Shown in pieces: positions 25,168-33,430 of a stretch of 64,000 nt of DNA. Made by a program: the position numbers and the translations under genes. The first letter of the stretch is position 1. The number at the start of each line of letters is the position of its first letter. Source of the DNA: Oceanicella sp. SM1341 (GTDB taxonomy: Bacteria; Pseudomonadota; Alphaproteobacteria; Rhodobacterales; Rhodobacteraceae); NCBI RefSeq assembly GCF_003448965.1, contig NZ_QRGC01000009.1:117490-181489 (forward strand). The letters run 5' to 3'. The notes under the pieces were generated by a model. It did not search any database. It saw only the letters and a program-made list of their open reading frames with translations, and was not told where the DNA came from.

Positions 25168-26708
25168 TGGACCGGCTGGCAGATTTCCTCGGCGCGCTCG
25201 GCGGGCTCGCGAGCTTCACGACGCTTTTCCATGTCACCTGGTCGACGCTGCTGGGCATCTTCGTGGGCAGCCTTCCGGGCCTCACCGCCACCATGGGCGT
25301 GGCGCTGCTCACCACCCTCACCTACACGCTCGACCGCGACGCGGCCATCCTGGTGCTGATCTGCATGTATGTGGGGGCCATCTACGGCGGCTCGCGCAGC
25401 GCCATCCTGCTCAACATCCCCGGCACGCCGGCGAGTGCGGCCACCTCGCTCGACGGCTTCCCCCTCGCGCAGCGGGGCGAGGCGGGCTATGCGATGGCGC
25501 TGGCCACCGCGGGCTCGGCGCTCGGCACCATCGTGGGCATCGTGCTGCTGGTGCTGCTCGCCCCGCCGCTGGGCGAGGCGGCGCTCGGCTTCGGCTCGTT
25601 CGAGTTCTTCTGGCTCGCGGTGTTCGGCATCGTGATCTCGGGCCAGCTCACCGGCGGCGGGCGGCCGATCAAGGGCTACATCGCCGGGATCCTGGGCCTG
25701 ATGGTGGCCATGGTGGGCTCCGACGGCATCCACGCCCATGTGCGCTTCAGCCTCGGGTTTTCCGAGCTCAACGGCGGCATTGGCCTCATCCCCGCCATGG
25801 TCGGCGCCTTCGGCTTCGCCGAGGTGCTCACGGTGATGTGGCAGCGCCGCGCGCAGGTGGCCTCGGTGCAGGCGCGCTCGAAGCGCATGCTGCCGCGCAT
25901 CTCCGACCTGTGGCGCTTCAAGGGCACCATCGGGCGCTCCGGCGTGATCGGCACCATGGTGGGGATCATCCCCGGCGTGGGCGAGGACATCGGCGCCTGG
26001 GCCTCCTACGCGCTCGCGCGCCGGCTGAGCCCCGAGCGGGCCGAGTTCGGCAAGGGTTCGCGCGAGGGGCTGACGGCGGCGGAAACCGGCAATTCCGCCG
26101 TGGTGCCCGGCGCGCTCATCCCCGCGCTCACCCTCGCGGTGCCGGGCTCGGCGCCGGCGGCGGTGCTGATCGCGGCGCTGTTCATCCACGGCGTGCGGCC
26201 GGGGCCGATGATCATGCTCGAGCAGCCGGATTTCATCTATTCCATCGCCGCGATGCTGCTGCTCGCCACGCTGGCCATCACCGTGTTCGGCCTGTCGCTC
26301 ACCCGCTTCTTCGTGATGGTGATGCGGGTGCCGCGCGAATACCTCATGCCGGTGGTCTTCACCCTGTGCCTCATCGGGCCCTACGCGCTCACCCAGCGGG
26401 TGTTCGACATCTGGGTGATGCTGGCCTTCGGCATCCTCGGCTTCGTGCTGCGCCGGATGGACTATCCCATGCCGCCGCTGGTGCTCGGCATCATCCTGGG
26501 CGACCTGCTCGACAAGAACCTGCGCCGCGGCCTCACGCTGTCGGACGGCGATCTCTCGCCCTTCTTCACCCGGCCGATCTCCGCCGCCTTCGCGGTGCTG
26601 ATCGCGCTCACCATTGCCGCCAGCATCCCGGCCGTGCGCCGCGGGTTCGGCCGCCTCCTGCCCCGCCGCCGCCTGGCGGGCACCAGCCACGAAGGAAACC
26701 ACCGTTGA
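25167..26708 (+). CDS. tripartite tricarboxylate transporter permease (TctA)
   Basis: 513-aa, twelve-helix large membrane subunit. TctA signatures are GSLPGLTATMGVALL near the N-terminus, YGGSRSAILLNIPGTPASAATSLDG (an about 25-residue stretch near codons 73-97, key residues GGS and NIPGTP), and PGVGEDIGAW. It ends in TTGA shared with the following TetR gene. With TctC and TctB it forms a secondary importer driven by an ion gradient. Confidence 0.95.
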   Translation: MDRLADFLGALGGLASFTTLFHVTWSTLLGIFVGSLPGLTATMGVALLTTLTYTLDRDAAILVLICMYVGAIYGGSRSAILLNIPGTPASAATSLDGFPLAQRGEAGYAMALATAGSALGTIVGIVLLVLLAPPLGEAALGFGSFEFFWLAVFGIVISGQLTGGGRPIKGYIAGILGLMVAMVGSDGIHAHVRFSLGFSELNGGIGLIPAMVGAFGFAEVLTVMWQRRAQVASVQARSKRMLPRISDLWRFKGTIGRSGVIGTMVGIIPGVGEDIGAWASYALARRLSPERAEFGKGSREGLTAAETGNSAVVPGALIPALTLAVPGSAPAAVLIAALFIHGVRPGPMIMLEQPDFIYSIAAMLLLATLAITVFGLSLTRFFVMVMRVPREYLMPVVFTLCLIGPYALTQRVFDIWVMLAFGILGFVLRRMDYPMPPLVLGIILGDLLDKNLRRGLTLSDGDLSPFFTRPISAAFAVLIALTIAASIPAVRRGFGRLLPRRRLAGTSHEGNHR

Positions 26709-27388
26709 CCGACGCGCCCCGCCCCAGCCCGGCCCGCAAGCCCGCCCCCGTTCGCCTGCGTGACGCGGAGCGCTCGCGCCGCGCCATCCTCGAGGCGGCG
26801 CTGGTGGAGTTTTCCGAGGCCGGGCATGCCGGGGCGCGCATCGATGCCATCGCCCTGCGCGCGGGTGTCTCGAAGCCGCTGATCTACTCCTATTTCGGCG
26901 ACAAGGACGCCCTCTACGCCGCCGCCCTGCGCGAGGCCTATGTCCAGATCCGCGAGGGCGAGCGCGACCTCGACCTCGAGCACAAGACCCCCGAGGACGC
27001 CATCCGCGCCCTCGTGGCCTTCACCCTGCAGCATTACGTGGAAAAGCCCTGGTTCATCTCCATGCTCAACACGGAAAACCTGCGCGGCGGCACCACCATC
27101 CGCGCGATAGAGGACGTGGGCGAGATCCAGTCTCCGCTCGTCACCCAGCTCGGCGCCACGCTCGAGCGCGGGGTGGCCGCCGGCGTGTTCCGCCCCGGCA
27201 TCGACCCGGTCGACCTCTACATCATGATCGCCTCGCTGTGCTATTTCCCGGTGTCGAACGCCCACACGCTGCGCGTGGTGTTCCGCTGCGCCATCGACGG
27301 GCCCTGGCTTGCGCGGCGCTGCGCGGATGCGCAGGAGATGGTGCTGCGCTTCCTCCACCCGCCCGCGCCCGGTGGCGGCCATGCCTGA
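26705..27388 (+). CDS. TetR/AcrR family transcriptional regulator
   Basis: 227-aa regulator. The best start is TTG at 26705, overlapping the tctA stop (TTGA) and preceded by GAAGGAAA; no ATG or GTG is better placed. The helix-turn-helix is at about residues 20-65 (RAILEAALVEFSEAG, AGVSKPLIYSYFGDKDALY), followed by a helical C-terminal domain. It sits between tctA and the catabolic enzymes, overlapping the next gene by 8 bp, so it probably represses the operon through the palindrome before tctC. Confidence 0.9.
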   Translation: MTDAPRPSPARKPAPVRLRDAERSRRAILEAALVEFSEAGHAGARIDAIALRAGVSKPLIYSYFGDKDALYAAALREAYVQIREGERDLDLEHKTPEDAIRALVAFTLQHYVEKPWFISMLNTENLRGGTTIRAIEDVGEIQSPLVTQLGATLERGVAAGVFRPGIDPVDLYIMIASLCYFPVSNAHTLRVVFRCAIDGPWLARRCADAQEMVLRFLHPPAPGGGHA

Positions 27389-28214
27389 GCTGTCGATGTG
27401 CAACGAATTGCTCGCGGCCGAGGGGCGCGGGCTGGCGGAGCAATGCGAGATCGCGGCCGCCCTGGGCTACATGGGGCTCGAGATCGCCCCCGCCACGCTG
27501 GGCGAGGCGCCCGACCGGCTGAGCCCGCAGCGCGTGGCCGAAATCGCCCGCACCCTGGCCGACCACGGGCTGCGCGTCACCGGCCTGCACTGGCTGCTCG
27601 CGCCCTTCCCGGCGCTCTCGATCACCGAGCCCGCCGCGGCGGCTCAGACGCGCGACACCCTGCTGCGCCTCACCGATCTCTGCGCCGGGCTGGGCGGCGC
27701 GGTGATGGTGCACGGCTCGCCCGGCCAGCGCGTGCCCCCCGCGGGCGAGGCGCCGGAGCGCACGCTGGCCCGGGTGGCGGAGCTGTTCCGCCCCGTGGCC
27801 GCCCATGCCGGGGCCGCCGGCATCACCTATTGCATCGAGCCGCTCTCGCCGGCCGAGACGCCGTTCATCAACCGCGTGGCCGAGGGGGCGGCCCTGGCCG
27901 GAGCGGTGGGCGACCCCGCCTTCCGCACCATGATCGACACCTCGGCGGCCGGCGTGGCCGAGGCCGAGCCGGTCGCCGAGCTCATCGCACGCTGGCTGCC
28001 CACCGGCATGATCGGCCACGTGCAGGCGAACGACACCAACCGCGGCGCGCCCGGCACCGGGGCCGACCCGTTTCCCGCCATCGTCGCCGCCCTGCGCCGC
28101 GCCGGCTGGGCCCGTCCGGTGGCGGTGGAGCCCTTCACCACCTGCATCTCCGGGCCGGTGACCTTCGCCCTCGGCGCCGCCACGCTGCGCACCGCCTGGG
28201 AGGCCGCGGCATGA
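27381..28214 (+). CDS. sugar phosphate isomerase/epimerase (xylose isomerase-like TIM barrel)
   Basis: 277-aa AP-endonuclease-2/xylose-isomerase-like barrel enzyme. It starts at ATG 27381, overlapping the TetR gene by 8 bp. Barrel features: an N-terminal CNELL strand, GLHWLLAPFPALS, an active-site glutamate in YCIEPLS, MIDTSAAG and IGHVQANDTNRG with His and Asp metal-ligand candidates, and a final VEPF. Members isomerise or epimerise sugars and keto-sugars using a divalent metal. The exact reaction is unknown; a second, distant family member is encoded at 31940. Confidence 0.88.
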   Translation: MPELSMCNELLAAEGRGLAEQCEIAAALGYMGLEIAPATLGEAPDRLSPQRVAEIARTLADHGLRVTGLHWLLAPFPALSITEPAAAAQTRDTLLRLTDLCAGLGGAVMVHGSPGQRVPPAGEAPERTLARVAELFRPVAAHAGAAGITYCIEPLSPAETPFINRVAEGAALAGAVGDPAFRTMIDTSAAGVAEAEPVAELIARWLPTGMIGHVQANDTNRGAPGTGADPFPAIVAALRRAGWARPVAVEPFTTCISGPVTFALGAATLRTAWEAAA

Positions 28215-29608
28215 GCGCGCCGGCATTCCGCATCCGCGCGGTGGAGACCGGCGAGCGCCCGGTGACCCTGCGCCTCGGCTTCCGCTTCGGCAACACGCTG
28301 GTGGAGCGCACCTCCGAGGCCTACCTGCGCGTGACCCTCGAGGGGCCGGGGGGCACCGCGCAGGGCGTTGCCGCCCAGCTCATGGTGCCGCGCTGGTTCG
28401 ACAAGCGCAGCGAGCGCTCCAACGAGCAGACCGTGGACGACCTGCGCCGCGCCGTGGCCAGTGCGGCGCGCCTCGCGCCCGGGCTGCGCGGCAGCGTCGC
28501 GGCGCTTGCCGCCGAGCTGCGCGCCGGCGCGCTCGCGGCGCTCAGCGAAGGGCCGGACCCGCTGCCGCGCCTCGCCGCCGGCTTCGGCCCGGCGCTGCTG
28601 GAAATGGCGCTGATCGACGCCGCCTGCCGCGCGCTCGGCTGCTCCTTCGCCGCCGCCGTGCAGGGCGATGCGCTCGGCCTCGCCGCCCTCGCGCCGCCCG
28701 ACCTCGGCGCGGAGCCGCTGCGCGCCCATCTCGCCCGCCTGCGCCCGGCGCCGGAGATCGCCCTGCGCCACACGGTGGGCTATGACGCCCCCCTCACCGC
28801 GCGGGAGGTGCGCGCGCGCCCCGACGCGCTGCCGGTCTCGCTCGACGAGGTGATCGCCGCCACCGGGGTGCGCTGGTTCAAGATCAAGCTCAAGGGCGAC
28901 CCGCAGGCCGACATCGCCCGGCTGGAGGCCATCGCCACGGTGCTCGAGCCCCTCGGGCCCGTGGGTGCCACGCTCGATGCGAACGAGCAGTACGGCCCGG
29001 AGGCTTTCGCCGAGTTCCTCGCCCGGCTCGCCGCCGCACCCCGGCTCGCGGGGCTGCGCGCGGGCCTCGCCTTCATCGAGCAGCCCTTCGCCCGCGACAC
29101 CGCGCTGGAGACACGGGCCCCCGCCGGCCCGCCCCTCATCATCGACGAGAGCGACGACGCGGACGATGCCTTCCCCCGCGCGCTGGCGCTCGGCTGGGCG
29201 GGCGTCTCGGTGAAGAGCTGCAAGGGCGTGCTGCGCGCGCTGCTCAATTCCGCGCGGGTGGCGGGCTCGGGCGGGGGGGCCTTCCTCTCGGCGGAGGATC
29301 TCACCTGCCAGCCGGGCCTGTGCCTGCAGCAGGACACCGCGATGGCCGCGCTCGCAGGCGCGCGGCACATCGAGCGCAACGGCCACCATTTCGCCGGCGG
29401 CATGCAGGGCGCGGGGCAGGCCGAGCGCGAAGCCGCCCTCGCCGCCCACCCCGATCTCTACCGCCCCGGCGCGCGCGGGCCCGAGCCGGCCATCGCCGGC
29501 GGTCGGCTGCGGCTCGGCTCCCTCGACGGGCCGGGCTTCGCCTCCGCCCCGGGGCCCGATTTCACGACAATGAACAACAGGAACTTCCAGGAGGAAACCG
29601 GACAATGA
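28211..29608 (+). CDS. enolase superfamily protein (mandelate racemase/muconate lactonizing type)
   Basis: 465-aa enolase-superfamily protein. Key positions can be read: Lys224/Lys226 (FKIKLKG), metal ligands Asp256 (LDANEQ), Glu290 (FIEQPF) and Asp312/Glu313 (IIDES), and a following lysine-bearing strand VSVKSCKG. This suits a dehydratase or epimerase that abstracts a proton next to a carboxylate, the usual entry step in acid-sugar breakdown. The ATG overlaps the previous stop. It is longer than typical (about 370-400 aa), mainly in the N-terminal capping domain and a C-terminal tail. Confidence 0.85.
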   Translation: MSAPAFRIRAVETGERPVTLRLGFRFGNTLVERTSEAYLRVTLEGPGGTAQGVAAQLMVPRWFDKRSERSNEQTVDDLRRAVASAARLAPGLRGSVAALAAELRAGALAALSEGPDPLPRLAAGFGPALLEMALIDAACRALGCSFAAAVQGDALGLAALAPPDLGAEPLRAHLARLRPAPEIALRHTVGYDAPLTAREVRARPDALPVSLDEVIAATGVRWFKIKLKGDPQADIARLEAIATVLEPLGPVGATLDANEQYGPEAFAEFLARLAAAPRLAGLRAGLAFIEQPFARDTALETRAPAGPPLIIDESDDADDAFPRALALGWAGVSVKSCKGVLRALLNSARVAGSGGGAFLSAEDLTCQPGLCLQQDTAMAALAGARHIERNGHHFAGGMQGAGQAEREAALAAHPDLYRPGARGPEPAIAGGRLRLGSLDGPGFASAPGPDFTTMNNRNFQEETGQ

Positions 29609-30756
29609 GGCAATCCCGCATCGGCATCATCATGCACGGCGTCACCGGCCGCATGGGCATGAACCAGCACCTGATCCGCTCGGTGCTCGCCATTCGCGAA
29701 CAGGGCGGCGTGCTGCTGTCGGACGGCTCGCGCCTGGTGCCGGACCCGATCATCGTCGGGCGCAACGCCGAGCGCGTGGAGGCGCTGGCGCAGCGCCACG
29801 GCATCTCCCGCTGGACCACCGACCTCGACGCGGCGCTGGCAAACCCCGACGACACGCTGTTCTTCGACGCCGCCTCCACCAAGCTGCGCCCGGAGCTGCT
29901 GCGCCGCGCCATCGACGCGGGCAAGCATGTCTACTGCGAGAAGCCGGTCTCCGAGAGCCTCGCCGAGGCGATGGAGATCGCGGCCTACGCGAAGGCGAAG
30001 GGCGTGAAGAACGGCATCGTGCACGACAAGCTCGACCTGCCGGGGCTGAAGAAGCTCCGCCGCCTGCGCGACAGCGGCTTCTTCGGCCGCATGCTCTCGG
30101 TGCGCGGCGAGTTCGGCTACTGGGTGTTCGAGGGCGACTGGATGGAGGCGCAGCGCCCGAGCTGGAACTACCGCAAGGCCGACGGCGGCGGCATCATCTC
30201 CGACATGCTGTGCCACTGGCGCTACGTGCTCGACAACACCATCGCCCCGGTGAAGGCGGTGAGCTGCCGCGGCGCGGTGCACATCCCCGAGCGCTGGGAC
30301 GAGCAGGGCAAGCCCTATCCCGCCGACGCCGACGACGCCGCCTATGCCACCTTCGAGCTCGAGGGCGGCATCATCGCCCAGCTCAACTCGAGCTGGTGCG
30401 TGCGCGTGCGCCGCGACGACCTGGTGACCTTCCAGGTCGACGGCACCCATGGCTCGGCCGTGGCCGGGCTGCACCGCTGCTACAGCCAGCACCGGGTGAA
30501 CACGCCCAAGCCGGTGTGGAACCCCGACCAGCCGCAGAAGATGAACTTCTTCGAGGACTGGGAGGAGGTGCCGGACAACACGGTCTACGACAACGGCTTC
30601 AAGGTGCAGTGGGAGGATTTCCTGCGCCATGTCGCCGAGGACGGGCCCTGGAGCTACTCGCTGCTCGAAGGGGCGAAGGGCGTCCAGCTCGCCGAGCTGG
30701 GCTATCGCAGCTGGCAGGAGCGTCGCTGGATCGACGTGCCCGCACTGGAGATCTGA
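29605..30756 (+). CDS. Gfo/Idh/MocA family oxidoreductase
   Basis: 383-aa NAD(P)-dependent dehydrogenase. The N-terminal Rossmann domain begins IGIIMHGVTGRMGMN, with the family's conserved CEKPVSE (catalytic Lys) near residue 112. The C-terminal domain has SDMLCHWRYVLD, including a candidate catalytic His. A clear AGGAGG site (29589-29594) lies before the ATG, which overlaps the enolase-superfamily stop. It probably oxidises a sugar or its acid at one carbon; with the DUF993 and isomerase genes it forms a repeated catabolic trio in this operon. Confidence 0.92.
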   Translation: MRQSRIGIIMHGVTGRMGMNQHLIRSVLAIREQGGVLLSDGSRLVPDPIIVGRNAERVEALAQRHGISRWTTDLDAALANPDDTLFFDAASTKLRPELLRRAIDAGKHVYCEKPVSESLAEAMEIAAYAKAKGVKNGIVHDKLDLPGLKKLRRLRDSGFFGRMLSVRGEFGYWVFEGDWMEAQRPSWNYRKADGGGIISDMLCHWRYVLDNTIAPVKAVSCRGAVHIPERWDEQGKPYPADADDAAYATFELEGGIIAQLNSSWCVRVRRDDLVTFQVDGTHGSAVAGLHRCYSQHRVNTPKPVWNPDQPQKMNFFEDWEEVPDNTVYDNGFKVQWEDFLRHVAEDGPWSYSLLEGAKGVQLAELGYRSWQERRWIDVPALEI

Positions 30757-30759
30757 GCC

Positions 30760-31938
30760 ATGTCGACACTGACGCTGACCAACCCCGCCACCCTGCGCCT
30801 GCCGCTGCCCGGCGGCGCGCTGGCCCCGCTCACCCTCGACGCCGGCCCCGAGCCGGTGCCGCCCCCCGGCCCGTGGAGCCGCACCGCCTATGCCGCCGCC
30901 CATGTGGTGGCCGACCCGCTGGCCGAGATCGACCCCTGGCTGGGCACCGCCATCGACTGGGACCGCACCATCGCCTTCCGCGAGCATCTCTGGAGGCTCG
31001 GCTTCGGCGTGGCCGAGGCGATGGACACCGCGCAGCGCGGCATGGGGCTGGACTGGCCGACCTCGCTCGAGCTCATCCGCCGCAGCCTCGACGCGGCCGG
31101 TGGCCGCCCGGTGGGCTGCGGCGCGGGCACCGACCACGTCGCCCCCGGCCCCGGCGTGAGCCTCGATGACGTGATCGCCGCCTACGAGATGCAGTGCGAG
31201 GCGGTGGAGGCCGCCGGCGGCCAGGTGATCCTGATGGCCTCGCGCGCGCTGGTGCAGGCCGCGCGCGGGCCGGAGGACTACGCCCGCGTCTACGGCCGGG
31301 TGCTCTCGGGCCTCACCCGCCCGGCGATCCTGCACTGGCTGGGCGAGATGTTCGACCCCGCGCTGGCCGGCTACTGGGGCGCGGAGGATCATTGGGCGGC
31401 GATGGAGAGCTGCCTCGCCGTGATCGCGGAGAACGCGGCGAAGGTCGACGGCATCAAGATCTCGCTGCTCTCGGCGGAGAAGGAGATCGCCATGCGCCGC
31501 CGCCTGCCCGAGGGCGTGCGCATGTATACCGGCGACGATTTCAACTATCCCGAGCTGATCGAGGGCGACGCCGAGGGCCATTCCCACGCCCTGCTCGGCA
31601 TCTTCGACCCCATCGCCGGCCCTGCCTCGCGCGCGCTCACCGCGCTCACCGGCGGGGATGCGGCCGGGGCGCGGGAGATTTTCGCCCCCACGGTGCCGCT
31701 GTCGCGCCACGTGTTCCGCGCGCCCACGCGCTTCTACAAGACCGGGGTGGTGTTCCTCGCCTATCTCTGCGGCCACCAGGACCATTTCACCATGGTGGGC
31801 GGGCAGGAGAGCGCGCGCTCCACGCTGCACCTGGCCGAGATCCTGCGCCTCGCGAACGCCGCCCGGCTGTTCCCGGACCCCGAATCGGCGGCCGCCCGGG
31901 CGCGCGCCGTCTTCGCCGCCCGCGGCGTGGAGGCCTGA
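30760..31938 (+). CDS. DUF993 family protein (dihydrodipicolinate synthase-like aldolase)
   Basis: 392-aa protein of the DUF993 family, distantly related to DapA-type class I aldolases. A lysine in VDGIKISLL sits where the Schiff-base lysine of DapA-like barrels is expected, followed by a predicted barrel strand MYTGDDFNYPELI. The family would cleave or condense keto acids, but no activity can be assigned from sequence. It follows the Gfo/Idh gene by 3 bp and precedes the second isomerase gene by 1 bp. It may carry out the carbon-carbon cleavage of the pathway (inference). Confidence 0.85.
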   Translation: MSTLTLTNPATLRLPLPGGALAPLTLDAGPEPVPPPGPWSRTAYAAAHVVADPLAEIDPWLGTAIDWDRTIAFREHLWRLGFGVAEAMDTAQRGMGLDWPTSLELIRRSLDAAGGRPVGCGAGTDHVAPGPGVSLDDVIAAYEMQCEAVEAAGGQVILMASRALVQAARGPEDYARVYGRVLSGLTRPAILHWLGEMFDPALAGYWGAEDHWAAMESCLAVIAENAAKVDGIKISLLSAEKEIAMRRRLPEGVRMYTGDDFNYPELIEGDAEGHSHALLGIFDPIAGPASRALTALTGGDAAGAREIFAPTVPLSRHVFRAPTRFYKTGVVFLAYLCGHQDHFTMVGGQESARSTLHLAEILRLANAARLFPDPESAAARARAVFAARGVEA

Positions 31939-31939
31939 G

Positions 31940-32761
31940 ATGGCGGAGGCGAATCGCATCTCGCTCAACACCGCCACGGTGTCGCGGCAATGGTCGCTGG
32001 CGCAATGTGTGGAGGGCTGCCTGCGCCACGGGTTCGGCGGCATCTCGCCCTGGCGCGACAAGCTGCACGAGGCCGGCGTGGCCGAGGGCGCGCGGCTGAT
32101 CCGGAACTCCGGCCTGGGCGTGAGCGGCCTCTGCCGGGGCGGCTGGTACACCGCCGAGGGCGCCCTCACGCCCGCCGTGCTCGACGACAACCGCCGCGCG
32201 GTGGACGAGGCGGCGGCCATCGGCGCGGCCTGCCTGGTGATGGTGGTGGGCGGCCTGCCGAAGGGCTCGCGCGACATCGACGGCGCGCGCGAGATCGTCA
32301 CCGAGGGGCTGGCGCACACGCTCGAGTATGCCCGCGAAGCCGGGGTGCCCATCGCGCTCGAGCCGCTGCACCCGATGTATGCCGGCGACCGGGCCTGTGT
32401 GAACACCACCGGGCAGGCCCTTGATATCTGTGACCAGCTCGGCGAGGGGATCGGCCTCGCGCTCGATGTCTACCACGTGTGGTGGGACCCCGAGGTGAAG
32501 CGCCAGATCGCCCGGGCCGGCCGCGAGCGCCTGCTCGCCTTCCACATCTGCGACTGGCTGGTGCCCACCCGCGACCTGGTGCTCGACCGCGGCATGATGG
32601 GCGACGGGGTGATCGACATCGACGGCCTGCGCGCCGCGGTGGAGGCGGAGGGGTTCGACGGCCTGCTCGAGGTCGAGATCTTCTCGGACGCGAACTGGTG
32701 GAACCGCGACCCCGACGAGGTGCTCTCGACCATCGCGCAGCGGGTGGCGGCCCTGGCCTGA
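31940..32761 (+). CDS. sugar phosphate isomerase/epimerase (second xylose isomerase-like barrel)
   Basis: 273-aa xylose-isomerase-like barrel protein. Readable features: ISLNTATV at the first strand, ALEPLHPM with a catalytic glutamate, ALDVYHVWWDP with Asp and His, FHICDWLVP and VEIFSD near the C-terminus, together forming a probable metal site. It is the last gene of the tct operon. The two isomerase-like proteins here are quite different in sequence, so they probably act at different steps. Confidence 0.9.
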   Translation: MAEANRISLNTATVSRQWSLAQCVEGCLRHGFGGISPWRDKLHEAGVAEGARLIRNSGLGVSGLCRGGWYTAEGALTPAVLDDNRRAVDEAAAIGAACLVMVVGGLPKGSRDIDGAREIVTEGLAHTLEYAREAGVPIALEPLHPMYAGDRACVNTTGQALDICDQLGEGIGLALDVYHVWWDPEVKRQIARAGRERLLAFHICDWLVPTRDLVLDRGMMGDGVIDIDGLRAAVEAEGFDGLLEVEIFSDANWWNRDPDEVLSTIAQRVAALA

Positions 32762-32833
32762 ACCGTCCGCATCGCAGCCGGCGCGCCCCACGCGCGCCGG
32801 CTGGAACGCCCACCGGCAACTGTCCCGCGATTG

Positions 32834-32862
32834 ATCAAATTTGATGTAATCCCGACCGGGAT
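32834..32862. promoter_or_regulatory. two palindromes in an A+T-rich promoter gap
   Basis: ATCAAATTTGAT (32834-32845) is a perfect 12-bp palindrome; ATCCC-GACC-GGGAT (32849-32862) follows directly. They lie in the 237-bp gap after the tct operon, which is visibly richer in A+T than the surroundings and probably holds the promoter of the interrupted GGDEF-EAL gene. Confidence 0.45.
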
Positions 32863-32952
32863 CGGCTTGCTTTATCGTTTCAGAACCTCTTAAGTGCGGG
32901 CATAGCCAATGTAGTTGATTAAGTTTGTTTCGTGTGGAGTTGGGGTCTGATG

Positions 32953-32982
32953 AGCACCCGATTTTTCAGCACCCGATTTTCC
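32953..32982. repeat. 15-bp tandem duplication before GGDEF-EAL gene
   Basis: AGCACCCGATTTTTC (32953-32967) is followed immediately by AGCACCCGATTTTCC (32968-32982), with one mismatch. It ends 16 bp before the ATG at 32999 and could alter spacing between promoter and start. Confidence 0.7.
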
Positions 32983-32998
32983 GGGGAGTGGCCGGGAC

Positions 32999-33400
32999 AT
33001 GGCGCGAAGTGAGCCCAGGTCCCTGCTGCGGGACCCCCGGACCTCGCCGCAGGACGAGGCCGGCCGCCTCGCCGCCCTGCACTCCTTCCGCATCACCGAA
33101 GCGCTCGCGGAGCGGGAACTCGGCCGGTTCGTCGATATCGCCGGCCGCGCCCTGCGCGCGCCGATCGCGGCGCTGAGCTTCAGCGGCGAGACCGAGCAGC
33201 ATGTCTTCGCCGCCCGCGGCCCGGTGCCGAACGGCGTGGCGCGCGAGCGCTCCTTCTCCGCCCATGCCATCCGCGGCGAGGGGGTGTTCGAGGTGCCGGA
33301 CGCGCTGGCCGACCCGCGCTTTCGCGACAGCCCCCTCGTCACCGGCGCGCCGGGCGTGCGCTTCTACGCCGGGGCGCCGCTGCGCACCGCGGAGGGCTGA
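32999..33400 (+). pseudogene. GAF domain fragment, 5' part of interrupted diguanylate cyclase/phosphodiesterase
   Basis: 133 codons from an ATG with a GGGGAG site, giving most of a GAF domain (VRFYAGAPLRTAEG) and then TGA at 33398-33400. The same frame continues after the stop with SLGTICVSDTVPRPGGLS, the normal continuation of a GAF domain of this type. So a single TGA interrupts one long gene that ends at 35215. I infer a nonsense mutation or possibly read-through; a sequencing error cannot be excluded. Confidence 0.75.
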
Positions 33401-33430
33401 TCGCTGGGCACGATCTGCGTATCCGATACC

